A program made the position numbers and the translations under genes. From Nitrososphaerota archaeon (GTDB lineage Archaea; Thermoproteota; Nitrososphaeria; Nitrososphaerales; CADDZS01), in assembly GCA_013288145.1 (NCBI GenBank), contig JABDCJ010000003.1, positions 22,735 through 86,734 on the forward strand: a stretch of 64,000 bases of DNA, read 5' to 3'. The notes under the pieces were generated by a model. It searched no databases. It worked only from the letters and a program-made list of their open reading frames with translations, and was not told the origin of the DNA. This document shows positions 1 to 8,442 of the stretch, one piece after another. Numbering within the stretch: position 1 is the stretch's first letter; each line of letters begins with the position of its first letter.

Positions 1-1185
1 GTCCTTTGAGAAAAGATTTAGACTGGTCACCCGATTCTGATGCCTTACGATCTCAGGTCTCAAAAGATCAAGTTCATCGAAAACGAAAACACCCCTTTCT
101 TTGTATGCGGGGGTTCCGATCTCGATTCCTTCATGGCCAGACTTTATTGCAACACGGAAAGCTTGAAACGCTGCTGGATGGTTTGAACACTTTGCCCTAA
201 CGTACTCCCACAACCTTTCCTCCCAGATTGCCTGCTTTGTCTCTCCTATAGAGAGCTTCAGAGCTGCCAAGTTATGCCGGGCTAGCGCGACTACTCGTTC
301 TTTGCGCTCAAGCGACCTAAGCTCTCGCGCGTTCATTCCTGAGCACAATTTGCAGCTACACGGTAGATATTCCAGTTTTTCCAGACGTATCGTGCCGCTG
401 GAGGAAATATACCGGTCATTTTTGGCGTAGAGCATGTAAGAAGCTGAATCGAACATGTCACAACCTAGAGCGATCGCCAAAGGAATGATAAGCGGATGAC
501 CGGCTCCAAAAAGATGAAACGGGCGATCTGGTGGAAGGAATGGTTTGCTCGATAGGATCATTTGAATCAAAAGCGGGAAATCATAGCTTTCCATTACTTC
601 AACTGGAGAACCTAGAGCATAACAGCCGTAGTCAAGTTCCGCAGAGGCCTTCGCGCTTTTCATAACAAGATCGAGATATTTTCCTCCCTGAACTGGAAGA
701 GTCCATATCATGTCTTCCCGCGTCCTTGCTTCGAGAGTTTTTCGGGCAGAATCCAGTGTCTCTAAAACCGTGGCGGCCGCAAAACTTTTCGTAACGTTCA
801 GCCCGGTTGGTTTGTCAAGTATAATTGCGATGTCGCTTCCAATCTTTTCTTCAAATTGCGCCATAGCCAGAGGATCTATGTCGACAGAACCAAATTCCAG
901 AACTTGGTATCCTCCGGAGTCAGTCATAACGGCGCCCTCGAAGCCGATTATTTTATGGATTCCTTCATTCGCTCTCTCATTCAACCTTCGGAACGTTGTG
1001 TAAGCGTTGGTCATCACAGCCTCGTATCCCATTTGCCTGATGTCCGGACAAGGCACGAGCTGATGTACAGGATGAATGACCGGGAGAAGTGCTGGAGTTT
1101 CGATCCGCGCAGTCTTTGTTTCTAATCGGCCGATCCTCCCTGCCATGTCGGTTGATCTGATCTCAAACCGTGGTTTAGACTTCAA
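1..1185 (-). CDS. tgtA: archaeosine tRNA-guanine transglycosylase (C-terminus cut by window edge)
   Basis: Exchanges guanine-15 in the tRNA D-loop for preQ0, the first step to archaeosine. The frame runs open to base 1, so the C-terminus lies outside the window. DSGG sits near residues 89-92, GCDMFDSASY carries the expected nucleophile Asp, and CSCKLC gives part of the zinc site. An ATG at 1146 exists, but the in-frame upstream stretch FEIRSTDMAGRIG matches the usual TGT N-terminus. I therefore prefer the TTG at 1185. The PUA protein at 35103 resembles the C-terminal part of this enzyme, so the activity may be split over two genes. Family assignment is firm; the start is moderately sure. Confidence 0.9.
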   Translation of the reverse strand, partial: MKSKPRFEIRSTDMAGRIGRLETKTARIETPALLPVIHPVHQLVPCPDIRQMGYEAVMTNAYTTFRRLNERANEGIHKIIGFEGAVMTDSGGYQVLEFGSVDIDPLAMAQFEEKIGSDIAIILDKPTGLNVTKSFAAATVLETLDSARKTLEARTREDMIWTLPVQGGKYLDLVMKSAKASAELDYGCYALGSPVEVMESYDFPLLIQMILSSKPFLPPDRPFHLFGAGHPLIIPLAIALGCDMFDSASYMLYAKNDRYISSSGTIRLEKLEYLPCSCKLCSGMNARELRSLERKERVVALARHNLAALKLSIGETKQAIWEERLWEYVRAKCSNHPAAFQAFRVAIKSGHEGIEIGTPAYKERGVFVFDELDLLRPEIVRHQNRVTSLNLFSKD

Positions 1186-1280
1186 ATAAATCGCATCGGA
1201 ACGAAAGAATCAAACAAGAAACCCGAGAATGGAAAAAATTTTTGAAGGTGCCGGAGTTAGTCCGGCAACCACACTACCTT

Positions 1281-1712
1281 TTACTGTGCTTTGCGCGCAG
1301 TTTCTCTGGAGAATTCGTCGAAAATCTGCTTCACTCGCGTCGCAGAGAGCCTGTCTCCACCCTCGACTACGCCCTTCTCGGTCACTTTTATCGAGTCCAT
1401 GACCATGATGGCGCCAATATCATCACGAACCTTGGTCATTCCCGGAAATGCTCTCGAGAGTCTTTCGTTCAAGGCCCTCAAATCAAAGGGCTTCTCAAGT
1501 AGATCTATTTCCTTAACGAATGCACCATTTAGCACAACTCGGATTGTCCCGTCTCCAGTTCCTGCAACTGATCCTAAAATTAGGTTCAGTTTTTCATCAA
1601 TTCCGATCAAATCCCCATTATACTGCTTACCGTCTCCAGTCTGAACGCTAACTCTTCGCCCGACCATTGACACAATTTCTTCTGAGAAGCGCCGGTTTCC
1701 AATATTAGACAA
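1281..1712 (-). CDS. Lsm/Sm-like archaeal RNA-binding protein
   Basis: 143 residues. The first ~75 form an Sm fold: an Sm1-like stretch VGRRVSVQTGDGKQYNGDLIGIDE, then an Sm2-like stretch ending in RVVLNGAFVKEI. A further ~65 residues follow, as in the longer SmAP3-type archaeal proteins with a C-terminal extension. Sm rings bind U-rich RNA and act in RNA metabolism; the target is not visible here. Start is TTG at 1712, preceded by a purine-rich GAAAGAA. It lies about 95 bp downstream of tgtA's start on the same strand, so tgtA may be transcribed from the same unit. Confidence 0.82.
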   Translation of the reverse strand: MSNIGNRRFSEEIVSMVGRRVSVQTGDGKQYNGDLIGIDEKLNLILGSVAGTGDGTIRVVLNGAFVKEIDLLEKPFDLRALNERLSRAFPGMTKVRDDIGAIMVMDSIKVTEKGVVEGGDRLSATRVKQIFDEFSRETARKAQ

Positions 1713-1936
1713 ATTCTTTCAACTCTCCAGCAGAAAGACAGAGTAACCGTTCAACTAGACAAAGGTTGATGTTTCCACTCATTTCGGAAGTATCGCGATT
1801 GTTTAAGTGATATTAAGTCTTCTCGGTCAGATAGCCGATGACGATTTCTGGGCCAGACTGCTGAAAATCGGTCTTTGTCCTTCTCCCATGGCCTCGGTTT
1901 TTATTACGCCGGAACGGAGAGTTTCTCGCACCTCAG

Positions 1937-2047
1937 TTGAAATGTCCGAGCTGTGGCCATGATTGGGTTTACATGGGCAAACAAAAGAAATTCGCAAACT
2001 GCCCCGAATGAGGGTCAAAGATCAGAATCTCTGATCCAAAAGAATGA
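1937..2047 (+). pseudogene. tiny zinc-ribbon protein interrupted by in-frame TGA at the fourth cysteine position
   Basis: Reading from TTG at 1937 gives a 24-residue peptide, KCPSCGHDWVYMGKQK followed by KFANCPE, then TGA at 2009-2011. The same frame continues for 11 residues (GSKIRISDPKE) to a second TGA at 2045. Small archaeal zinc ribbons have the pattern CPxCG...CPxCG, and the TGA falls exactly where the fourth Cys codon is expected (TGC or TGT changed to TGA). The alternatives are a nonsense mutation, a sequencing error or recoding. TGA is an ordinary stop elsewhere in the window. No upstream ATG or GTG is in frame. Confidence 0.5.
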
Positions 2048-2547
2048 AATTGATTCTTATCGACTTCTACTAGAATCGCGAAAATTAGTATGTGCTGTTG
2101 AAATCTATGCGCATATCTGAGAGTGCTGGTGACGATGCTGTATAGTTCTACTAACTAGTTGGATTCGAATCTCAGAACGATCTCTTTCGTTATTCGTGAA
2201 TTAAGGAGCACGTTTTATCATTAAGAATTGAATACGGCTGTAATTTTGAAAGACATATGGGGTTTGGCTTTGTTTGAGAAATTAATGCGTAGTTTGGCGT
2301 TAATCATTAGATCGCCATACAGTTTTTGTGTGGAATTTCCTGGACTGCCCTAATATTTTGGGGATTGAGGTCCTTCCTGGAAGATCATTTTCCCTTTTGA
2401 TCGGGCGACCGGGGAACTCACAAAAGACATGGTAAGTCTTCAACAATCGACACACAAACAGCGAAAAAATGCCGGCTGATAAGAAAAAGTGAGACGTAGG
2501 GCTTCTTTCGAAGCACTACGAAAGGCCGAATTATGAATGGAGAGAGT
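2048..2547. other. intergenic, no gene recognised
   Basis: About 500 bp of AT-rich sequence between the zinc-ribbon remnant and ribosomal P1. I found no convincing reading frame over 40 codons and no tRNA fold. A GATTCGAATC palindrome near 2162 resembles a T-arm but lacks the rest of a tRNA. Confidence 0.5.
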
Positions 2548-2856
2548 TTAGCCGAAAAGGCTAGACAGCCCTTCCAGAGCTTCCTCTTCCTTTTTCTCTT
2601 CTTTCTTTTCTTCTTCCGCGGGCTTTGCTGCCGACGCCGGCGCTGCACTTGCAGAAGGAGCCGCCGCTGCGACAGGAGCCGCAGCCGCGTTCTTTAGGGC
2701 TTCATCAATGTTAACTTCTCCCAAAGCGGAGACAAGAGCCTTTACCTGAATTTCGTCCGGAGCACCACCTGCCGCCGAAACTACCTTCTTCACATTATCC
2801 TCACTAACAGGCTGCTTCAATTTGTGAAGCAAAAGAGCCGCGTAAACGTATTCCAT
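2548..2856 (-). CDS. rpl12: 50S ribosomal stalk protein P1 (L12ae)
   Basis: Acidic stalk protein that dimerises, binds P0 on the large subunit and recruits translation GTPases. The helical N-terminal domain [20 protein letters not shown] (residues 1-65 overall) is followed by an Ala/Pro hinge, a Lys/Glu-rich charged stretch and the terminal [10 protein letters not shown], the conserved factor-binding tail. ATG at 2856 matches the family N-terminus; the in-frame TTG at 2877 would add seven atypical residues. It stands alone here, without the usual L11-L1-P0 neighbours. Confidence 0.96.
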   Translation of the reverse strand: MEYVYAALLLHKLKQPVSEDNVKKVVSAAGGAPDEIQVKALVSALGEVNIDEALKNAAAAPVAAAAPSASAAPASAAKPAEEEKKEEKKEEEALEGLSSLFG

Positions 2857-2889
2857 CTTATAGTCGCAACTGGACAAATCCAGTCAAAT

Positions 2890-2899
2890 GGTATTTAAG
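2890..2899 (-). promoter_or_regulatory. TATA box for the P1 gene
   Basis: On the minus strand this reads CTTAAATACC, a good archaeal TATA element, centred about 39 nt upstream of the P1 ATG. Initiation ~25 nt downstream would leave a 5' leader of only 10-15 nt. Confidence 0.5.
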
Positions 2900-2978
2900 A
2901 TTACAGCTTGAGCTTTCGGTTTACCTTGACCTTGAATCCTCAAATGATCCTGGAAGAAAAAACAATTCTTTGAAACTG

Positions 2979-3344
2979 ATGGAATTTACGGTTAGTCAAC
3001 TTTCAGCAACGTTAAAGACTCATTACCTTGCAATGGGTTTCAATATGCCCAAGCCAAAGAAAGGAGAAATTTATGGTACCTTCAATAACGACATGTGCTT
3101 TGAGAGAGGTTTGGAAAAGTTGAAAAAAATTAAGGACATTGATATTGACGTTCTTGACAGTCACACTATCAAAATCCTCCTGAAAAAGAAGGGAGACGAA
3201 GCCGCAGAGACTCAAGTCAACGACGCAATCAGAAGTTCAAAGGGTTACGTTGAGGTAGAATTAGAAACAGTGAACGTACTAAATTCTGGTAAGGGAAAGA
3301 AAAAGGATGATTCCGGCGTACTCGACACGCCGTTTTACGGCTAG
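2979..3344 (+). CDS. conserved-looking hypothetical protein, 121 aa
   Basis: I do not recognise this family. From ATG at 2979 it encodes a soluble, lysine-rich protein with alternating beta and alpha character (FTVSQLSATLKTHYLAMGF, later DVLDSHTIKILLKKKGDE), a charged GKGKKKDD tract near the end and a terminal DTPFYG. A TTG at 2970 would add three residues. It is divergent from P1 and its stop overlaps the DUF35 gene's stop by 4 bp on the opposite strand. No membrane segment or metal motif is seen. Confidence 0.65.
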   Translation: MEFTVSQLSATLKTHYLAMGFNMPKPKKGEIYGTFNNDMCFERGLEKLKKIKDIDIDVLDSHTIKILLKKKGDEAAETQVNDAIRSSKGYVEVELETVNVLNSGKGKKKDDSGVLDTPFYG

Positions 3345-3769
3345 CCTTTCTTTTTGAACTTTGGAAGAGTAATTTCGCCGGTAACGTCTTCGAAAACTAC
3401 TTCGACTTCATCGCCGATGTGGCTCTCTTTTTCCAAAATATTGCTGTAGATTCTCGGCCCTTCTTCGAGCTCAATCAATCCGATCAGAAATGGAATGTCT
3501 GACTGAAACGCGGGTGAGTTGTCGACGACCTGTCTGATGACTGTGTAAGAGTAGACCGTACCCTTTCCTGTCATCTTGCTCCACTTGATCGACTCCCTTT
3601 TTCCGCATGAAGGACACCAGGCCTTCGGGTACCAAATCCATTCGTTACAAGATTCACAAAACTGCATCCAGAGCTCATGAGCCTTGCAGTGATCCCAGAA
3701 AGGCTTTGTAACCGGGTTTACCTCGGGAAGTGCTTTTTCGTATTTCTTGGACTCGCCAGACACGGACAT
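3341..3769 (-). CDS. DUF35 OB-fold zinc-ribbon acyl-CoA-binding protein
   Basis: 142 residues. An N-terminal helix (PVTKPFWDHCKAHELWMQFC) is followed by a rubredoxin-like zinc ribbon (CESCNEW...CPSCG) and then an OB-fold with GKGTVYSYTVIRQ. DUF35 proteins partner thiolases or thiolase-like aldolases and bridge acyl-CoA between active sites. Its ATG directly follows the stop codon of the thiolase-like gene (TAAATG), so the two are surely co-transcribed and likely form a complex. Confidence 0.92.
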   Translation of the reverse strand: MSVSGESKKYEKALPEVNPVTKPFWDHCKAHELWMQFCESCNEWIWYPKAWCPSCGKRESIKWSKMTGKGTVYSYTVIRQVVDNSPAFQSDIPFLIGLIELEEGPRIYSNILEKESHIGDEVEVVFEDVTGEITLPKFKKKG

Positions 3770-4924
3770 TTACTCTTTCCCAAAAATCATAGTCATGCTG
3801 TCAACAAGGCTGTTTCCGTATGAAATAGCTCCAATACCGGTGGCAACTCCAATTTTCGCGTGTTTTACTTGTCTCTCTCCGCCCTCTCCTCTCAGCTGTC
3901 GAATGCTCTCGACAATGTGTACCATACCTCCAGCCATTGCTGGCTGTCCCGAAGAAAGCTGCGCTCCGCCAGTGTTTATTGGAAAATCTCCTGTGACTGA
4001 AATATCGTGGTCGCGAACGAACCTTGAACCTTCACCTTTCGCACAGAATCCTGCATCCTCGATCTGCATGAGTACGGCAATGGTATAATCGTCATATGGC
4101 TGGAAAAAATCTACCTCGGATCTTTTCACTCCACTTTCTTCAAAAGCTTTCTTTGCAGAGTCAGCAATTCCGAGATATGTGATATCCGGTCTGAGCATGG
4201 AACCTTGAAAAAAATTATCTGATTCAGCCATTCCCAGAATTTTAACTGCGTGATCGCTCAATCCGAGACTCTTTGCCTTTTCATTTGAAGCTACGATGAA
4301 ACCAAGACCTCCGTTAACCTGAATGCAGGCATCGAAGATTCTAATGGGATCTGAAATCATTCGAGAGTCCAAGTACTGTTCCAAAGTAAGGGGGGTCTTG
4401 AGGTACGCGTTAGGATTTTTCATCGCGTGACTTCGCTGCGTAACAGCGATCTTTCCCAGATCTTCTGCGGTCGTGCCGTATTGATGCATGTGTCGACGCA
4501 AGATGAAAGCAAATTGGCTGTTTGGCCCCATCATGCCAAACGGTTTTTGCAAATCAGTTTCGTACCTCCAGGTTCTTACCGCGCCTGGCGTCGTAATATT
4601 CATCGGCGTGTCAGCACCCAGACAGAGAACTAGATCAACAACACCCGTAGTGACTGCCATTCCTGCCTGGTAAAGAAGCGAAGCACCTCCCATTCCTCCC
4701 GCATCGGAGCGCAGCGTCAGAGATGGCGAAAATCCAAGATCCTGAACGACTTCGGGAGAATAAATCTCGGAGTGGGGATAAGCAGCGCCGGTAACAGCCA
4801 ATCCCTGTCCGTCGAAGTCTTTTTTCTCTAGTACGGCATCTTGAAGGGCGAGTTCAGCCGCCCAAGCGAAGTATTCCTGAATTGACAGTTTTGTCTCTCC
4901 CTTGTCGACTCTTGCTCTACTCAC
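3770..4924 (-). CDS. thiolase-superfamily (SCP2/Ltp2-like) protein lacking the thiolase catalytic residues
   Basis: 384 residues from GTG at 4924, with the thiolase fold throughout. Where thiolases have their nucleophile Cys the sequence reads RSDAGGMGGASLL. The usual GHP motif is SSGQPAMAGGM, and the C-terminal Cys motif is replaced by ATGIGAISYG. The C-terminal half has QPYDDYTIAVLMQIEDAGFC followed by KGEG, the style of SCP2-thiolase-like retro-aldolases that pair with DUF35 domains. Such proteins cleave beta-hydroxyacyl-CoA side chains; the substrate here is unknown. The conserved N-terminal motif SIIGFGETP lies in frame upstream of the GTG, with no ATG, GTG or TTG ahead of it (CTG at 4966, ATT at 4972), so the true start is uncertain. 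Confidence 0.85.
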   Translation of the reverse strand: MSRARVDKGETKLSIQEYFAWAAELALQDAVLEKKDFDGQGLAVTGAAYPHSEIYSPEVVQDLGFSPSLTLRSDAGGMGGASLLYQAGMAVTTGVVDLVLCLGADTPMNITTPGAVRTWRYETDLQKPFGMMGPNSQFAFILRRHMHQYGTTAEDLGKIAVTQRSHAMKNPNAYLKTPLTLEQYLDSRMISDPIRIFDACIQVNGGLGFIVASNEKAKSLGLSDHAVKILGMAESDNFFQGSMLRPDITYLGIADSAKKAFEESGVKRSEVDFFQPYDDYTIAVLMQIEDAGFCAKGEGSRFVRDHDISVTGDFPINTGGAQLSSGQPAMAGGMVHIVESIRQLRGEGGERQVKHAKIGVATGIGAISYGNSLVDSMTMIFGKE

Positions 4925-5105
4925 AGGAGTCTCGCCAAAACCGATGATCGAAAATCCTTCGCTCAGAAAAATGACCTTGAAAACGTGCCGACTCTTCCGT
5001 TATTGAATTTTAGGATTGGTTTGCAAGGGAGGATTTCTTGGCCATTAGAGGAATTCTGATAAAAGCAAATTGCGGATAATCAATTCTGGTTTTAGCGCAA
5101 ACAAA

Positions 5106-7529
5106 ATGACCGCAACCGTGCCGCAGGAAAAAAAACTCCGGACCGACAGGAAAAATCCGGGCATTGGCTCGCGAATTAGGATCAAAGAAGATTACCGTCA
5201 CATCAGAGGGGCAGGCAATTTTGTGGATGATCTAAAGCTTAGTGACATGGCGTTCGCTTCAATATTACGCAGCCCATACGCACATGCAAAAATCAAGAAA
5301 ATCGACTACGAAGAGGCGCTCAAAGTTCCTGGCGTTCTAGACATACTAACTTCAGAGGACGTTGTCAGGATGTCTGATCCTCTCCCCCAAATGACTGTTC
5401 CACCTGCTTCGAATTTGAAGGATTATCCAATCGCGGTCGGTAAGGTTAGGTTTGTTGGAGAACCAGTTGCCGTTGTAATTGCAGAGAGCCGGTACATCGC
5501 CGAGGACGCGGTAGAATTGATCAACGTCGAATACGAACTTTTGGATCCGGTGCTGGATGCTCGAGTTGCATTTTCATCTAACGATAGTTTGATCCATGAG
5601 GCTGTGGGTTCTAACATAATGGCTCACATCAATTACGATTATGGCAACGTTGAGAAAGCGATCAATGAAGCTGACCGAATTATTAGGGCGAAGATCCACT
5701 TTCATCGCTTCAGTTCAACGCCTCTCGAGCCAAACGCGGCTTTGGCTGATTACAATGCGAAAGATGGTTCACTGACCGTGTGGTGTAATAATCAAGAACC
5801 GTCCTTTATGCTGCCCCAGTTTAACAGCGCTCTCCGGCTCCCCTATGACAAGATGCGTTTCATAACGATGGACATCGGCGGTGGTTTCGGTTGCAAGATT
5901 GTGAACTATTCCTACGTAATACTTGCTGCACTTGCCTCCATGAAAGTTGGAAGACCAGTCAATTGGATCGAATCTAGATCCGAGCATCTCCTCGCCGGAA
6001 GCCACGGCGCCGAGAGGATCTTCGACGTTGAAGTTCCGGTGAAGAACGACGGCCGAGTGCTTGGACTCAATATTTTTAGTATAGACGACGATGGTGCATA
6101 TGCTAGACACGAACCTGCGGGTTTGACAGTATGGGCACAGGTCGTGCCCGGCGCGTACAAGATTAAGAATGTAAGGAACGACATGTACGCAGTCTTTACT
6201 AACAAATGCCCTGCCGGTCCAAACAGAGGGTTTGCTAGGGCCCCTCATCTATTCATGATCGAAAGGGTCATGGATCTAGTCGCGAAAGAGCTCTCCCTGG
6301 ATCCCTCGGAAGTCAGGATTCGTAACTATGTCACTAGACAAGATCAACCTTACACAACTCCCAACGGTTGCGTCTACGATGACGGCGACTATCCTCGCAG
6401 TCTTCAGATGGTACTGGATTCTCTGGATTACAGTGGGTGGAGGATAAAACAGTCCGCACTGCGAAAGGAAGGAAGGTACATCGGAATTGGCATCGCTACG
6501 ACCCTTGATTCAGGCGCGCCGAATTTTGGCCAGGTAAAGATGCTCAATCCCCGACTCCCGCTCATAGGAAACACCGAAGCTTGTCTTTTGCAGCTCACGC
6601 CAGATGGAAGATTTGTCGTGAAGCTCGGCACAGTTCCTCAAGGTCAGAGCCATGAAACCGTTTCCTCCCAGATAATTTCGGAAGTTTTTGATGTTCCAGT
6701 TGAATTGGTGAACGTCGCTACAGGCTTCGATTCCGTCTCTCATCCATACACCATGCACTCCGGAACTTATGGAAGCAGATACGCTGCTATGGGAGGAGGT
6801 GCGGTTAACCTTGCCGCTTTAAAGCTCCGGGACAAGGTCCTGAAAATCGGAGCGCATCTTCTCGAGGAACATCTCGAGAGTGTCGAACTTGTAAATGGCA
6901 CTGTTCAGTCGAAGCTCGATCCAGCGAAGAACATTACGCTAAAGCGGCTTGCTAGGACAGCTTATGGGATGCCAGCGATGCTACCGCCAGGAGTCGAGGG
7001 AGGACTTTGGTCGTTGGAGGTATACTATAACGGACTGGAAGCTCCTGATGAAAAGAAAATAGGCAATCTTGCTCTGACGTATTCCTATCAGACTCACGGT
7101 GTTGTCGGAGAATTAGATCCCGAAACCGGCAAATTCAAGATACTGAAGTATGCAATCGCGGATGATGCCGGAAAAATAATCAATCCGCTTGTAGTCGATG
7201 GCCAGGTGCACGGCGCAGCCATACACGGGATCGCAGCTGCATTATTCGAGGAGTACAAGTACACTGATGACGGGCAGCTCGAGTCTTCTACCTTCATTGA
7301 TTATCTGGCGCCAGTTGCGGTGGACGTTCCGGATCTGGAGCTGCACCACTTCGAGATACCATCTCCATTCGCGCCGCTTGGAGCAAAGGGGATGGGAGAA
7401 GGAGGCGGAACTGCACACGTCGCAGTGATAAATGCGATTAATGATGCACTTAGTTCATTCGATGTACAGCTGACAAGATCAATCGCTCCTCCTGAAGAAG
7501 TCTACAACCTGATTCATAACAGATCGTAG
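5106..7529 (+). CDS. xanthine dehydrogenase/CO dehydrogenase-family molybdopterin-binding large subunit
   Basis: 807 residues from ATG at 5106 (a TTG at 5070 is in frame). Such subunits hold the molybdenum cofactor and hydroxylate aldehydes, N-heterocycles or CO. The N-terminal ald_xan_dh domain begins at GSRIRIKEDYRHIRGAGNFV. GGGFGCK lies near residue 260 and KGMGEGGG near 765 carries the catalytic Glu. The active-site loop reads PAGPNRGFARAP, not the AYXCSFR signature of form I CO dehydrogenase, so CO is an unlikely substrate. No FAD or 2Fe-2S subunit gene is adjacent. Divergent from the thiolase-like gene. Confidence 0.9.
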   Translation: MTATVPQEKKLRTDRKNPGIGSRIRIKEDYRHIRGAGNFVDDLKLSDMAFASILRSPYAHAKIKKIDYEEALKVPGVLDILTSEDVVRMSDPLPQMTVPPASNLKDYPIAVGKVRFVGEPVAVVIAESRYIAEDAVELINVEYELLDPVLDARVAFSSNDSLIHEAVGSNIMAHINYDYGNVEKAINEADRIIRAKIHFHRFSSTPLEPNAALADYNAKDGSLTVWCNNQEPSFMLPQFNSALRLPYDKMRFITMDIGGGFGCKIVNYSYVILAALASMKVGRPVNWIESRSEHLLAGSHGAERIFDVEVPVKNDGRVLGLNIFSIDDDGAYARHEPAGLTVWAQVVPGAYKIKNVRNDMYAVFTNKCPAGPNRGFARAPHLFMIERVMDLVAKELSLDPSEVRIRNYVTRQDQPYTTPNGCVYDDGDYPRSLQMVLDSLDYSGWRIKQSALRKEGRYIGIGIATTLDSGAPNFGQVKMLNPRLPLIGNTEACLLQLTPDGRFVVKLGTVPQGQSHETVSSQIISEVFDVPVELVNVATGFDSVSHPYTMHSGTYGSRYAAMGGGAVNLAALKLRDKVLKIGAHLLEEHLESVELVNGTVQSKLDPAKNITLKRLARTAYGMPAMLPPGVEGGLWSLEVYYNGLEAPDEKKIGNLALTYSYQTHGVVGELDPETGKFKILKYAIADDAGKIINPLVVDGQVHGAAIHGIAAALFEEYKYTDDGQLESSTFIDYLAPVAVDVPDLELHHFEIPSPFAPLGAKGMGEGGGTAHVAVINAINDALSSFDVQLTRSIAPPEEVYNLIHNRS

Positions 7530-7554
7530 ATCTTTTTTTGGAATTTTTCTGGGT

Positions 7555-8349
7555 TTACTCACCCGTGAAGACGGGTTCTCGCCGGTTATCTTTGAAGAAT
7601 GCATTGATTCCCTCCTTGAGATCTTTGGAATGAAATAGTTCAATTGATTCTCTGAGCTGATACTCCATCGCGTCATCCAGAGGCATCTCGGAGCCGAAAT
7701 TCACACACGCCTTCGCAGCCCCTATGGCAAGAGGAGCTCGCTTCGCAATCCGTGTAGCGAGTGAGATTGCCTCATCGATTAGTTTGTCGGGCGGAACGAC
7801 TTTGTTTACAATTCCGATTGTCTGGGCCTCAGCTGCACTGATTCTATCGCCGGTGAACAAGAGTTCCTTTGCCTTGAATCTGCCGACGACCCTGGGCAAC
7901 CTGATCGTAATTCCGGCACCGGGAGATACTCCGATTCCAGTTTCCGGAAGCGCAAAGCTTGCATCTTCAGCTGCGATAATGATGTCGCAGGCCTGGATCA
8001 GTTCAATATTTGCAAACCCGTTTACTGCGGCAATGATCGGTTTTCGAAGTTTTTCCATGTCCCTCCATAGCTCAAGGTTTTCTCGCTGGAATCTTTCGGT
8101 TTGCTCAATCGTGTTTGTAAGGAACTCGGAGGTATCTCCACCTGCGCAATAGGACTTACCCTTTGCAGCCATTATCACTGCGCGGATCGCTCTGTCTTGA
8201 GAGATATCTCTGTAGGCACGCCTAAACTCCTGAACCATGTTGTAAGTTACGGCGTTTCTTTTTTCCGGACGATTGTAGTATAGAATTGCGATTGGGTCTT
8301 TGTGCTCGAATATGATTTCCCGGTATTCCCTTTCTTGCGAGGACTGCAT
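7555..8349 (-). CDS. enoyl-CoA hydratase/isomerase (crotonase) family protein
   Basis: 264 residues. The crotonase core is clear: CAGGDTSEF near residue 69, then AAEDASFALPETGIGVSPGAG with the second catalytic Glu in PETGIG. The loop that normally reads ALGGGCELALACD reads ANIELIQACD, three residues shorter and without the glycines that form the oxyanion hole. Hydration activity may therefore be altered. It could act in beta-oxidation or in a related lyase or isomerase step with the neighbouring thiolase-like/DUF35 pair. ATG start at 8349. Confidence 0.9.
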   Translation of the reverse strand: MQSSQEREYREIIFEHKDPIAILYYNRPEKRNAVTYNMVQEFRRAYRDISQDRAIRAVIMAAKGKSYCAGGDTSEFLTNTIEQTERFQRENLELWRDMEKLRKPIIAAVNGFANIELIQACDIIIAAEDASFALPETGIGVSPGAGITIRLPRVVGRFKAKELLFTGDRISAAEAQTIGIVNKVVPPDKLIDEAISLATRIAKRAPLAIGAAKACVNFGSEMPLDDAMEYQLRESIELFHSKDLKEGINAFFKDNRREPVFTGE

Positions 8350-8442
8350 TTTTCTTCCCTGCTCTTCTGAATATTTGAATTCAGGCCGTCATCAGACGAT
8401 ATAAACGGTTAGAAAAAGCTGGGAATCATGTGAGAAAGTCCA

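Noticed and set aside
2140..2180. Possible tRNA T-arm (GATTCGAATC)
   Set aside because: Only a palindrome; no acceptor, anticodon or D-arm pairing can be built around it.
5912..6248. Open frames of 97-159 codons antisense to the molybdo-hydroxylase
   Set aside because: Shadow frames of a clear gene with no family similarity.
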